DNA of 64,000 nt from CADEED01 sp039931065 (GTDB taxonomy: Bacteria > Pseudomonadota > Gammaproteobacteria > Steroidobacterales > Steroidobacteraceae): assembly GCA_039931065.1 (NCBI GenBank), contig JBDTSP010000002.1, positions 124,001 through 188,000 on the forward strand. The letters are read 5' to 3'. The notes beneath the pieces were generated by a model that was not told the origin of the DNA, searched no databases, and saw only the letters and a list, made by a program, of their open reading frames with translations. A program made the position numbers and the translations under genes. Shown piece by piece: positions 41,954 through 51,311 of this stretch (the stretch's first letter is position 1; every line of letters starts with the position of its first letter).

Positions 41954-43211
41954 GGTGCAGCGTGTCCGGCGTCACGAGCACGACACCTTTTTCGGTCACC
42001 AGGAAACGCTTGGCGTCCTCTTCCCGATCGAAGCCGATCCGCGTGCCGCTGGCGAGCTGGCAGCCCTCGTCGATGATGGCGTTACGAACCTGGCAGTTCT
42101 GGCCGATGCGCACGTCGGGCAAGATCACCGATCTCTCCACCAGCGATCGTTCCTCCACCCGCACACCCGAGAACAGCAAAGACTCGCGTACGGTGGCGCC
42201 CGAGATGATCGCGCCGCCCGAGACGAGCGAGTTGATGGCGACGCCGCGCCGGCCGTCTTCATCGAGCACGAATTTCGCCGGCGGCGTCTGCGCCTGGTAT
42301 GTCCAGATCGGCCAGTCCTCGTCGTAGATGTTGAGCTCGGGATTGACCCAGACCAATTCGAGGTTGGCCTCGTAAAACGCGTCGATTGTTCCAACATCGC
42401 GCCAATACGACTGCGCACGGGTCTTTACGTCCCGGAAAGGATAGGCAAAGACCTGCAATTTCTCGATGGCATCCGGGACGATGTTCTTGCCGAAATCGTG
42501 TTTCGAATTCTCTTTCGCGGCATCTTCGATCAGCAGCTTTTCGAGCAAATCGGGGTTGAAGACATAGATGCCCATTGAAGCCAGCGCGACATCTTTACGC
42601 CCGGGCATGGGATCGGGCGTCGGCGATTTCTCGACGAACCGCGTCACGCGATTCCACTCGGTCACGGTGAGCACGCCGAAATCCTTGGCCTCCTCGATCG
42701 GCACTTCGACCACACCCACGGTGATGTCGGCGCCCTTCTCCACGTGGTAGGCGATCATCGGACCGTAGTCCATCTTGTAGATGTGGTCGCCGGCCAGCAC
42801 CAGCACGTGTTTGGGCCGGTGCGAATGCATGACGTCGATGTTCTGGTACACGGCGTCGGCCGTGCCCCGGTACCAGTGAGCCCCGGTCTTCTGCTGCGCG
42901 GGGATGACCTCGACGAACTCGCCGAACTCGCCCCGCATATAGCCCCAGCCACGATGGATGTGCTGGATCAGCGACTGCGCCTTGTACTGAGTGAGGACGG
43001 TGATCTGCCGGATGCCGGAGTTCACGCAGTTCGACAGCACGAAATCGATGATGCGGAACTTGCCGCCGAATGGCGTCGCGGGTTTGGCGCGGTGCTCCGT
43101 CAGGCCCTTGAGCCGTTCGCCACGGCCACCGGCCATGATGACCGCGAGTGTGCCGCTGGTGAGCCGGCTTACGTAGCGACCGGAAGTTGCGCGTGCAGGA
43201 CGTTTGGCCAT
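41946..43211 (-). CDS. glgC: Glucose-1-phosphate adenylyltransferase
   Basis: Makes ADP-glucose from ATP and glucose-1-phosphate, the committed step of glycogen synthesis. 421 residues. The nucleotidyltransferase core has AVIMAGGRGERLKGLTEHRA near 20-40 and GDHIYKMDYGPMI; the C-terminal left-handed beta-helix region carries repeats such as SLLFSGVRVEERSLVERSVI. The start at 43211 is preceded by GAGGG; a TATACT hexamer at 43230 on this strand is a plausible -10. It is paired with glgA across the LEA gene. Probably allosterically controlled as in other bacteria. Confidence 0.96.
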   Translation of the reverse strand: MAKRPARATSGRYVSRLTSGTLAVIMAGGRGERLKGLTEHRAKPATPFGGKFRIIDFVLSNCVNSGIRQITVLTQYKAQSLIQHIHRGWGYMRGEFGEFVEVIPAQQKTGAHWYRGTADAVYQNIDVMHSHRPKHVLVLAGDHIYKMDYGPMIAYHVEKGADITVGVVEVPIEEAKDFGVLTVTEWNRVTRFVEKSPTPDPMPGRKDVALASMGIYVFNPDLLEKLLIEDAAKENSKHDFGKNIVPDAIEKLQVFAYPFRDVKTRAQSYWRDVGTIDAFYEANLELVWVNPELNIYDEDWPIWTYQAQTPPAKFVLDEDGRRGVAINSLVSGGAIISGATVRESLLFSGVRVEERSLVERSVILPDVRIGQNCQVRNAIIDEGCQLASGTRIGFDREEDAKRFLVTEKGVVLVTPDTLHHA

Positions 43212-43259
43212 TGGACCCTCGGTTTTTTCGCAGTATAGGGCCCGTGCTACCGTACACGC

Positions 43260-43859
43260 ATGCCTCCTCGCGCTTGTGCCATTGCTCTTGCCATGGCGCT
43301 GACTTTCTCGCACCGCGCCTCGGCCACTACGCCTACACCGTCAACCGCTGAACCCGCGGCGGGCGGTTGTTTCGCAGCGGGCGACGGTTACCTGCGCGCC
43401 CGCATGCGCGGCGCGCTGACGCTCGATCTCGACTGGAAAAACGCGCAGATGCATTGCGAGGGCGGACCGCGACCCTCGGGCAATGGTGTCCGCGTGAGCA
43501 TCGCGGGCCCCGAGCGCGGCGACGGGCGGCGGATCCGGATGGTGTTCGGGATCGGCGGTGTGGGTGAAGGTCACGACGGTGAGACCTTGCGCACCAACGT
43601 CACCATCCTCTTCGAAGGCGAGAAGCGCGTGTTCGCCACCCAGGGCGACGACAAGTGCACCGTCGACAAGCTCACGCAGCAGCGCGTGGAGACCCTGGGA
43701 GCGGGCCGTGCCATCTACCGCGTCGTGGCGCGCGGGTTCTGCCTCGGGCCGGCCACGAGCCTGTCGCGAGGGGAACGGGTGTTCCTGACGAGTTTCGATT
43801 TTGCAGGCCGCGTCGAATTCGGGGACGATGACCGCCATGCAGCAACGACGAAACCCTGA
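43260..43859 (+). CDS. Secreted hypothetical protein
   Basis: 199 residues with a cleavable signal peptide (residues 1 to about 22, ending SATTPTPST-like). The mature protein has a Cys in GGCFAAGDGYLRARMRG and another pair later (HCEGG and DKCTVDK, plus GFCLGPA), and is beta-rich (GALTLDLDWKNAQMHCEGG, LRTNVTILFEGEKRVFAT). I do not recognise the family; small Cys-containing secreted proteins like this occur in many Xanthomonadales and relatives. It is divergent from glgC and overlaps the start of the DUF192 gene by 32 nt. The start is the ATG at 43260. Confidence 0.78.
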   Translation: MPPRACAIALAMALTFSHRASATTPTPSTAEPAAGGCFAAGDGYLRARMRGALTLDLDWKNAQMHCEGGPRPSGNGVRVSIAGPERGDGRRIRMVFGIGGVGEGHDGETLRTNVTILFEGEKRVFATQGDDKCTVDKLTQQRVETLGAGRAIYRVVARGFCLGPATSLSRGERVFLTSFDFAGRVEFGDDDRHAATTKP

Positions 43860-44346
43860 CCTCATGCGCCGCTCCGCCCTGGCATTCATCGGCATCCTGA
43901 GCCTCGCCCTCGGGGCACAGGCGGTTGCCCAGATCGCGCCGCTCGAAGACCTCGCTTCGTTTCCGAACGGCAAGCTCGAAATCAGCGAAGGCAAGAAAGT
44001 CAAACACGTCTTCGAGGTCTGGCTGGCCGACAGTCCGCAACGGCAGTCGCAGGGGCTCATGTTCGTGCGTGCCCTGCCTGACCTGCGCGGCATGTTGTTC
44101 ATCCACGCGAGCCCGCAGCCCATCAGCATGTGGATGAAGAACACCTACATTCCGCTCGACATGGTTTTCATCGACGCGCACGGCCGCATTCAGGAAATCA
44201 TCGAACAAACCAAGCCGCATTCTCTGGACATCATTCGAGCCAGGGATCCCGCGCTCGCAGTGCTCGAGATCGCGGGTGGTGAGGCGAAAAGACTCGGGCT
44301 TCACCCGGGGCAACGCGTAATCCATTCCGCGCTCCCGGCTCATTGA
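43828..44346 (+). CDS. DUF192 family secreted protein
   Basis: 172 residues. The DUF192 domain spans roughly 50-165: VFEVWLADSPQRQSQGLMFVRAL, RGMLFIHASPQPISMWMKNTYIPLDMVFID and AVLEIAGGEAKRLGLHPGQRV match the family. A signal peptide lies at the start of the ATG at 43864, but GGGGA precedes the ATG at 43828, which gives a longer basic leader; the true start may be either. It overlaps the preceding secreted gene by 32 nt. Function of DUF192 is unknown. Confidence 0.85.
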   Translation: MTAMQQRRNPDLMRRSALAFIGILSLALGAQAVAQIAPLEDLASFPNGKLEISEGKKVKHVFEVWLADSPQRQSQGLMFVRALPDLRGMLFIHASPQPISMWMKNTYIPLDMVFIDAHGRIQEIIEQTKPHSLDIIRARDPALAVLEIAGGEAKRLGLHPGQRVIHSALPAH

Positions 44347-44419
44347 GTCCGTATCCCATCTAACGGGGTGTCGGCTATGATCGCCGCCACTTGCCAGAGC
44401 TCTATTGGGGAAGAAAACC

Positions 44420-45703
44420 ATGAAAAGAATCAGCACCCTGGTGCTTGCGGCGTGTGTCGCGGCATTCACGTATGGAACGGCATCGGCCGGCGCGCCGGTC
44501 GGCAGCTGGTACATCGCGCCGCAGGTCAATGCGTTGTGGCTCGATGACGCGCGCGGCGCGGATGACGACGCCGGTTACACGCTGGCATTCGGCCGCACGT
44601 TGAATGCGAACTGGGACCTGCAGCTATCCGGCTTCGCCTCCAAACACGACCAGCCCGGCAACGCCTCGCTCGACCTGCGAGGGCTGGCGCTGTCGCTCGA
44701 CCGCGTGTTCTACCGCGAAGGCCGCGTGAACCCGTTCCTGAGCGTGGGCGTGGGCCACTTGAAGGCAGACGAGAGTCCGGGCGGCAAAGATTCCGATCTT
44801 GCCGCGCTGTACGGCGTCGGCCTGCTGATCGACCTGGGTGCCCCGCGCAGCGATGGTACTGCCATCCAGTTGCGCGCCGACCTGGGCGCACGCCGCGCCA
44901 TCACGGATCACAACTCCGCCGTCGAGAACCCCGTCGACTACGTCGCCGGTCTGGGCATCCAGTTCGCGTGGGGTGGCGCGCCCGTGCGCCGCGTGCTCGA
45001 CTCCGACGGTGACGGCGTCACCGACGACATGGACAAGTGCCCCGACACGCCCGCCGGCACCGCCGTGGACATCAGTGGCTGCCCGCTGCCGCAGGACGAC
45101 GATGGTGACGGGGTGACCAACGACATCGACAAGTGCCCGGGCACACCCGCTGGTGCCAAGGTCGATGCCACCGGCTGCGAACTCGACAGCGATGGCGACG
45201 GAGTCGGCGACAGCCGCGACCAGTGCCCCAATACACCCGCCGGCGCGAAGGTCGATGACAAGGGCTGCGAGTTCGACAGCGACGGTGACGGCGTGGTCGA
45301 CAGCGCCGACAAGTGCCCGGATACGCCCAAGGGCGATCGCGTCGATGCCATCGGCTGCTCGTTCAAGGAAGAGATCAAACTACCCGGCGTGGTGTTCGAG
45401 ACCAACAAGGCCGATTTGTTGCCGGAGAGTATTCCGGTGCTCGAGGGCGCCATCGCGACTCTCAAGCGTTACCCGGAAATCAACATCGAGGTCGCGGGCC
45501 ACACCGACAGCCGTGGGTCGGATGCCTACAACCTCGACCTGTCCGCGCGGCGCGCGGAGACGGTGCTCAAGTATCTGCATGACGGTGGCGTCGCGAATGC
45601 GCTCAAGTCGCGCGGTTACGGCGAGCGCCAGCCAATTGGCAGCAACAACACGGACACGGGACGGCAGGAAAATCGTCGCGTGGTGTTGCGCGTCCTGAAC
45701 TAG
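44420..45703 (+). CDS. OmpA-family outer membrane protein with TSP3 repeats
   Basis: 427 residues. A signal peptide (1 to about 22) precedes an N-terminal eight-strand beta-barrel (about 30-190, ending with GLGIQFAWGG), then four thrombospondin type-3 calcium-binding repeats of the form DSDGDGVTDDMDKCP/DTP (about 195-320), and a C-terminal OmpA peptidoglycan-binding domain with VAGHTDSRGSDAYNLDLSARRAETV. It anchors the outer membrane to the wall. The start at 44420 is preceded by GGGGAAG. A TATGAT hexamer near 44376 is a reasonable -10. The 3' end overlaps the convergent sulfotransferase by 4 nt. Confidence 0.95.
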   Translation: MKRISTLVLAACVAAFTYGTASAGAPVGSWYIAPQVNALWLDDARGADDDAGYTLAFGRTLNANWDLQLSGFASKHDQPGNASLDLRGLALSLDRVFYREGRVNPFLSVGVGHLKADESPGGKDSDLAALYGVGLLIDLGAPRSDGTAIQLRADLGARRAITDHNSAVENPVDYVAGLGIQFAWGGAPVRRVLDSDGDGVTDDMDKCPDTPAGTAVDISGCPLPQDDDGDGVTNDIDKCPGTPAGAKVDATGCELDSDGDGVGDSRDQCPNTPAGAKVDDKGCEFDSDGDGVVDSADKCPDTPKGDRVDAIGCSFKEEIKLPGVVFETNKADLLPESIPVLEGAIATLKRYPEINIEVAGHTDSRGSDAYNLDLSARRAETVLKYLHDGGVANALKSRGYGERQPIGSNNTDTGRQENRRVVLRVLN

Positions 45704-47349
45704 GCGGACGGTATCGATGAGGCGGCGCCCGCGGCCGCCTCGTAACCGAAGCGCGCCGCCCACCGCTCGAGCGCCGGCAATACCGGCGCGAGTTGCGCGT
45801 GGTAGCGGCGCCATTCGCCGATCCCCGAAGAATTGAGCCCGCGCGCCAGTTGCGCGCCGCTGGCCGTCGCCACGCCGCGGGCGCGTGTCGCGAAATCGCG
45901 CATCTGCGGGTTGAATTCGAGCCCGAGAAAATCGCAGACGCCGGACGCTTCGCGGTCGAAGTCCGAGATCAGCGCTTCGAGCTGCACGGAATGTGCGCGC
46001 AGAGCGAGGGCCGGAATCATCTCCTGGGTGAGATCCATCACCGCGTCGTACAGGCCCGCGGCGCCGGCGAGCGTGAGCAACTCGTAATACGGAGCGCTCA
46101 TGCGGAAACGCCGGCGGAAGCAGCTCCACACCACGTCGCGCGGGTCGCGGACGGCCACGATGATGCGCGCCTCCGGAAACAGGCGCGCGATGAGCGGCAG
46201 CTTGAGTCCGTTGAGCGGATGTTTGTCGACGAAGACGTTGCCGTTGACGACCACGCCGGCCGCAGCGACGCGCCGCCAGTAATCTTCCCGCAGCGGTGCG
46301 AGTTCCGCTTCGTTCGCGAGCCCGAGCCGCGCGAGCCCCGCCGGTGTTCGCATGTATGCGCGTACGCCATCGATGAGCGTCTCACGCTCTTCGAGCGCCG
46401 TGACGAACGGGTGCGCCGCCAGCACCTGTTCGAGCAGCGTGGTTCCGGAGCGTGGAAAGCCGATCAGGAAGGCGTGACCGCTGGCGGGTGACGGCGCAAT
46501 TTCCGGCGGCACCAGACTGAGCAGGTCGCGCGGCGGATGTTCGCGGAACCAGGCGCGCAGATCATTGGCGAATTGCAGCGTGCCGTGCTCTGCGAACTTT
46601 GCCGCGTAATGCCTGCGCCGCAGGTCGTTCGACTCGCTGTACGCGGCGAATGCATCGGCCTCGCGTCGTTGCCGGTCGAGTGCATCGCCCAGTACACCGA
46701 GCGCCAGCGAGCGTTCGACCTCGCTGAGCCGCACATCGGCCAGCAGATCGCGCAGCCCGGTCTCGGCGCGCGCCGCCTCGCCGAGCGCGATGTCGGCCTC
46801 GGCCACCACCAGCGCGGCCGGCGGATAGTTAGGCTGCGCCGCCAGCACGTGTTGCGCCTGCTGGCGCGCCGCGCCGTGCTCGCCACGGCGCCCGAGGATG
46901 GCGGCGAGGCCGGCCGCCGCCAGCAGGTTGTCCGGCTGCAGCGCCAGCGCGCGCTTGAAACGCGACTCAGCCGCCGGCAGCAACCCGAGCGCTTCGAGCG
47001 CCTGTCCCAGTGCCACGTACGCGGGTGCGAATTCCGGTTGCAGTTCGATGACCCTCTCGAGGGACACCCGTGCCTCGTCGGGCTCCTCGAGCCGCAGCGC
47101 GAGCAGACCAAGTGCATGCAGGCAACCCAGGTCGTCGGCTGCGAGATCGAGGCCGCGGCGCAGGCTGGCGGCGGCGTCTAACAACCTGCCGTCGGCCTCG
47201 AACTGCAGCGCTACGACATTGAAAAGGAATGGGTGGGCCGTGCCGGAGGCGATGGCGCGCTCCGCCAGTTCGGCGGCCGCGGGTACGCCGGAAACTTGTA
47301 ACGCATCCCGCACTGCGCGCAGCGCCGCGACATCGTGTGGTGAATTCAT
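45700..47349 (-). CDS. TPR-repeat sulfotransferase
   Basis: 549 residues. The N-terminal half (about 1-260) is a row of tetratricopeptide repeats (for example FLFNVVALQFEADGRLLDAAASL and FAPAYVALGQALEALGLLPAAE). The C-terminal half is a sulfotransferase: FLIGFPRSGTTLLEQVLAAHP is the PAPS 5'-phosphosulfate loop, and RLFPEARIIVAVRDPRDVVWSCF the 3'-phosphate-binding part. Such fusions sit next to TonB receptors in Xanthomonadales and Caulobacter-like genomes, and this one is divergent from the receptor at 47608. The acceptor (peptide, sugar or lipid) is unknown. Confidence 0.92.
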   Translation of the reverse strand: MNSPHDVAALRAVRDALQVSGVPAAAELAERAIASGTAHPFLFNVVALQFEADGRLLDAAASLRRGLDLAADDLGCLHALGLLALRLEEPDEARVSLERVIELQPEFAPAYVALGQALEALGLLPAAESRFKRALALQPDNLLAAAGLAAILGRRGEHGAARQQAQHVLAAQPNYPPAALVVAEADIALGEAARAETGLRDLLADVRLSEVERSLALGVLGDALDRQRREADAFAAYSESNDLRRRHYAAKFAEHGTLQFANDLRAWFREHPPRDLLSLVPPEIAPSPASGHAFLIGFPRSGTTLLEQVLAAHPFVTALEERETLIDGVRAYMRTPAGLARLGLANEAELAPLREDYWRRVAAAGVVVNGNVFVDKHPLNGLKLPLIARLFPEARIIVAVRDPRDVVWSCFRRRFRMSAPYYELLTLAGAAGLYDAVMDLTQEMIPALALRAHSVQLEALISDFDREASGVCDFLGLEFNPQMRDFATRARGVATASGAQLARGLNSSGIGEWRRYHAQLAPVLPALERWAARFGYEAAAGAASSIPSA

Positions 47350-47454
47350 CGGGCACGATTCTCTGTAGGACGAAAGCCAGTATCAAACGGCAGGTGCGCC
47401 CATCCGATCGACGAGAGTCGACGAGCCGCCCAGAATTTGCGACCAGCCGAAGCG

Positions 47455-47481
47455 TTGTACCGTCACCACAGTGTTTACTAT
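47455..47481 (+). promoter_or_regulatory. Possible promoter of the first TonB receptor
   Basis: TTGTAC at 47455-47460 and TACTAT at 47476-47481 are separated by 15 nt, shorter than ideal. The position, about 120 nt before the GTG start, fits a receptor with a moderate leader. Confidence 0.3.
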
Positions 47482-47607
47482 TTCCCCACTAGGATCGGCA
47501 ATTTCTGCATGTGCCGCACAAGGGGGCTAGTTGTTGAAACGCAACGTTTAATCGTGTCGTGCGTAGCAACAGGCTTTCCAATTCATCAAAAGTTCCAGGA
47601 GAAAATC

Positions 47608-50586
47608 GTGACTCACAACTCCGAGATCGCTCGCGCCGTTCGCCGCGCACTCTTCATGGGTGCCTGCGTGACCGGCGGAATCACCAGCGCCTTGGCGCAG
47701 GATCAAGCCGCCGAAAATTCCGATGTGGTCGACACTGTCGTCGTGACGGGCTCGCGCATCGTCTCGCCGAATCTGCAGAGCATCAGCCCGGTCACCTCGA
47801 TGTCCGCCGAAGACGTCGCGCGCACCGGCCGCAGTTCCATCGAAGATGTCATCAACGAACTACCGCAGGTGTTCTCGGCGCAGGGCGCCAATCTTTCCAA
47901 CGGTTCGAACGGCACCGCCACCGTCAATCTCCGCGGTCTCGGCTCCAATCGCACGCTCGTGCTGATCAACGGACGCCGCCTCGGCCCTGGCGATCCGGGT
48001 AGTTCGGGCACCAGCACCGGCTTCGCGGCCGACATCAACATGGTCCCGACGGCGCTGGTCGAACGCGTCGAGCTGCTGACCGGCGGCGCTTCGTCCGTGT
48101 ACGGCGCCGACGCCGTCGGCGGCGTAGTGAATTTCATCATCAACAAGAAGTTCGAGGGCGTGCGGATCAACGGCGCCTACAGCTTCTACAACCACAAGAA
48201 TGACGATTCGAAATCCCAGGCAGTTGTGGAAGATGCGACCTTCCAGCTACCCGGTGGCACGGTCAACCGCGGCTACGACAAATCCTTTGCCTTCACCGTC
48301 GGATCGAATTTCGCCGACGACCGCGGCAACGCCACTTTCTATGCGACCTATCGCGACACAGATCCGGTGCTGCAGAGCTCGTATGACTACAGCTCCTGCA
48401 CGTTCAACTCGGGTGACGAATTCGGTTGCGGTGGCTCCAGCACCTCGTACCCGGTGCGGTTCCGCTCGGTCGATCCGAACGATCCGCTGCATCCCTACGT
48501 CGAGAACTACACATACAACGCCGCCAACACCTTCGGCGCCGGCACTCCGGCGCCGTACAATTACGGCCCGCTCAACTACTACCAGCGCCCGAACCAGCGT
48601 TATACCGCCGGCACGTTTCTCAACTTCCAGCTGAACGAAAGCGCCGAGGTGTACGGCGAGTTCATGTTCCTCAAGGACGAGTCGAATTCGCAGATCGCCC
48701 CCAGCGGCATCTTCCTGCAGAAGTACACGGTGAGTTGCGCCAACCCGTTGTGGGGTGCCGCGGAATTCGCGGCGTTCTGCGGCGACTTCGGCCTCACGAC
48801 GGCGGACGATACCCAGATCGAATTCCGCCGCCGCAACGTCGAAGGTGGCGGCCGCGCGCAGGAATTGAACCACGCCGCTTATCGCGGCGGCATCGGCGTC
48901 AAGGGCGAGCTCAGTGAAGCGTGGACCTACGACGCCTCGTTGTTCCAGGGCACCTCGCGCATCAGCAACACTTACAACAACGACTTCTCGATTTCGCGCA
49001 CCGGCCGGGCGCTCGACGTCATCACCGATCCCAACACCGGACAACCGGCCTGCCGTTCGGCCGTGCTCGGTACCGATCCGCTGTGTATTCCCTATAACGT
49101 CTACACCCCGGGCGCGATCGATGCGACGCAGCTCAACTACGTGCAGATTCCGCTGATCTCGGTGGGTGAAGTCACCGAACGTGTGCTGCAGACTTCGTTC
49201 ACGGGCGATCTCGGCAAATACGGACTGAAATTCGGTTCGGCCGAAGATGGCGTGATGGTCAACATCGGCGCCGAATATCGCGAGGTGGAGACGGACTTCC
49301 AGCCGGACGGCAACTTCATCGCCGGTGACGGCGCCGGACAAGGTGGCGCGACGCTGCCGCTCGCCGGTTCTTACAACACCAAGGAATTGTTCTTCGAGGC
49401 GCGCATCCCGATCGCCAAGTCACTGTCGGCGGAAGCGGGTTATCGCTTCTCCGATTACTCGGGCGGTTTCGAGGCGACCACGAATACCTACAAGGCGGGC
49501 CTCGAGTGGTCGCCAGTGGATTCGGTGCGCCTGCGGGGCAGCTTCCAGCATGCGGTTCGCGTCCCCAACATCTATGAGTTGTTCGCGACACGCCAGGTGG
49601 CGCTCGACGGCACCATTGATCCTTGCACGGGCGACGACCCGGGCCTGACTCCCGAGCAATGCGCCAATACCGGCGTCACTGCCTTGCAGTACGGCAATCT
49701 CGAGGCGAACCCGGCCGCGCAGTACAACGGCTTCATCGGCGGCAACGCCGATCTGAAACCGGAACAGGCGGATACGATCTCCTTCGGCATCGAACTGCAG
49801 CCGTCTTTCGCGCCAGGTCTGCGGGTGAACCTCGACTGGTATTCGATCACGATCGACGATCCGATCCAGCAGCCGAACGCCGATCTGACCGTGTTGACCT
49901 GCGCGTTGTCGGCCGACCCGGTCGCCTGCGGCAAGGTTAATCGCGATCCGCAGGGTTCTTTGTGGGAATCGACCGGTGGCTTCGTCGCGGACACGCTCGA
50001 AAATCTCGGCCAGATCGAGACGAGCGGCATCGACGTCGACTTGAGCTACGGCTTCGACATCGGTGCGGCCGGCAGGTTGAAGCTTTCGATGGTTGGCACT
50101 TATCTCGACAAGTACACCACCACACTTGCGGCTGGCTTCAGCTACGACTGCGTCGGCCTCTACGGCGGCATCTGCACTTCAGGCACGCCGAATGGTGCGC
50201 CGGTTGCGCAGTGGCGTCACAAGGCGGACGTCACCTGGACATCGCCATGGAGCGGGTTCGACCTGAGCCTCGGCTGGCGCTACTACGGGGAGTCGAAACG
50301 CGACATCGAGTTCAGCCCCGACCTCGCGTTGTTTGGCGAGCTCTCCACCGGCCCGCTGCCGACCGACCAGGTATTGGGCGCGCGCAACTACATCGACTTG
50401 TCGGCGTCCGTGTCGTTGTTCGAGAAATACACGTTGCGCTTCGGCGCGAACAACCTGCTCGACAAGGATCCGCCGCTCAACGGCAGCAGCACTTGCCCGA
50501 CGGGTCCGTGCAACGGCAATACGTGGCCCCAGGCCTACGACGCCCTCGGTCGTCAGGTGTTCCTCACGATTGGCGCGGAGTTCTGA
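47608..50586 (+). CDS. TonB-dependent receptor (Oar-like/SRI subfamily)
   Basis: 992 residues. GTG at 47608 is chosen because AGGAGA precedes it and it gives a signal peptide (ending SALAQ near residue 31). The TonB box region DTVVVTGSRI follows, then the plug domain (SISPVTSMSAEDVARTG, RTLVLINGRRLGPG, DAVGGVVNFIINKK) and the 22-strand barrel, ending with the outer-membrane Phe (FLTIGAEF). Large loop regions with paired Cys suggest a specific ligand, unidentified. It is divergent from the TPR-sulfotransferase and followed by a strong terminator. Confidence 0.95.
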   Translation: MTHNSEIARAVRRALFMGACVTGGITSALAQDQAAENSDVVDTVVVTGSRIVSPNLQSISPVTSMSAEDVARTGRSSIEDVINELPQVFSAQGANLSNGSNGTATVNLRGLGSNRTLVLINGRRLGPGDPGSSGTSTGFAADINMVPTALVERVELLTGGASSVYGADAVGGVVNFIINKKFEGVRINGAYSFYNHKNDDSKSQAVVEDATFQLPGGTVNRGYDKSFAFTVGSNFADDRGNATFYATYRDTDPVLQSSYDYSSCTFNSGDEFGCGGSSTSYPVRFRSVDPNDPLHPYVENYTYNAANTFGAGTPAPYNYGPLNYYQRPNQRYTAGTFLNFQLNESAEVYGEFMFLKDESNSQIAPSGIFLQKYTVSCANPLWGAAEFAAFCGDFGLTTADDTQIEFRRRNVEGGGRAQELNHAAYRGGIGVKGELSEAWTYDASLFQGTSRISNTYNNDFSISRTGRALDVITDPNTGQPACRSAVLGTDPLCIPYNVYTPGAIDATQLNYVQIPLISVGEVTERVLQTSFTGDLGKYGLKFGSAEDGVMVNIGAEYREVETDFQPDGNFIAGDGAGQGGATLPLAGSYNTKELFFEARIPIAKSLSAEAGYRFSDYSGGFEATTNTYKAGLEWSPVDSVRLRGSFQHAVRVPNIYELFATRQVALDGTIDPCTGDDPGLTPEQCANTGVTALQYGNLEANPAAQYNGFIGGNADLKPEQADTISFGIELQPSFAPGLRVNLDWYSITIDDPIQQPNADLTVLTCALSADPVACGKVNRDPQGSLWESTGGFVADTLENLGQIETSGIDVDLSYGFDIGAAGRLKLSMVGTYLDKYTTTLAAGFSYDCVGLYGGICTSGTPNGAPVAQWRHKADVTWTSPWSGFDLSLGWRYYGESKRDIEFSPDLALFGELSTGPLPTDQVLGARNYIDLSASVSLFEKYTLRFGANNLLDKDPPLNGSSTCPTGPCNGNTWPQAYDALGRQVFLTIGAEF

Positions 50587-50605
50587 CAAGAGCTGCGTCG
50601 CTTCG

Positions 50606-50635
50606 AACGGCGGGCTTCGGCCCGCCGTTTTTTTT
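50606..50635 (+). terminator. Rho-independent terminator after the TonB receptor
   Basis: AACGGCGGGC and GCCCGCCGTT form a strong stem with a TTCG loop, followed by a run of T. It is 20 nt after the receptor stop and ends its transcript. Confidence 0.93.
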
Positions 50636-50655
50636 GGCCGGTATTTTTCCGCGCG

Positions 50656-51144
50656 TCAACGCACGCGTTTCACTTTCGCCGAGCGGCCGTTGGGTGTCGA
50701 AAGTTGAAACGACCCGAGCGCGGCGCGCCGGATCACCACCGCATCGCCCACCTTCAGCAGCAGCGTCGCGCTACCACTGATCTGGCGCCAGCTCTGGGCG
50801 TTGTCGAGAACGATGAGGGCCGAGCCATCTGAGGCCGTGGAAATCGACACGACGCGTCCTTCCAGAGATTCGATCTGCGCTCGTGATGGCGTGTCCGTAT
50901 TCGTCTGCGACGGCGCCTGCGCAAACAGTCCGAAGCTCGACTCCGCGCTCGGCGTACCAGCCGCGGATTTCGCCTCCGGCTGCAGCAGCGCATCGATGCC
51001 TCGATCGAAACACGCCAGCCGTTCCGTGTTGCGCTGGATGTCGACGCAGCTGCGCAGCTCCGCCGGAACCCGCGTGGCCGATACTTCCGCGCTTGCGATT
51101 GCGGCCGCGGCTAACAACATCGCGGCGAACGCGGGCAAACGCAT
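50656..51144 (-). CDS. Secreted protein with VasI-like N-terminus and paralogous C-terminal domain
   Basis: 162 residues; the start at 51144 has AGGAG upstream and gives a signal peptide (to about residue 20). The mature N-terminus contains LRSCVDIQRNTERLACFDRG, a Cys pair pattern seen in small periplasmic proteins, then a Ser/Ala-rich linker, and a C-terminal beta domain with SALIVLDNAQSWRQI, VGDAVVIRRAALGSFQLS and a basic end SAKVKRVR. The same C-terminal domain appears in the divergent gene at 51312. Function unknown. Confidence 0.8.
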   Translation of the reverse strand: MRLPAFAAMLLAAAAIASAEVSATRVPAELRSCVDIQRNTERLACFDRGIDALLQPEAKSAAGTPSAESSFGLFAQAPSQTNTDTPSRAQIESLEGRVVSISTASDGSALIVLDNAQSWRQISGSATLLLKVGDAVVIRRAALGSFQLSTPNGRSAKVKRVR

Positions 51145-51311
51145 GAGAGCTCCTGTTTCTACGATGCACTGCGGCACTTCGCGGCATGGTAGTCCGCGAA
51201 TTCAGGGGTCGCCAGACACGCCATCCGGCGGCTTCCCGATTTGCGCCTGATCGGCCCCGCGTCGCGACGAACCGTTCACGGGTCCTGACCGGATGGGGCT
51301 AATCTTCGGGC

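Noticed and set aside
44998..45370. Repeated DNA resembling a tandem array
   Set aside because: It is the coding sequence of thrombospondin type-3 repeats in the OmpA-family protein.
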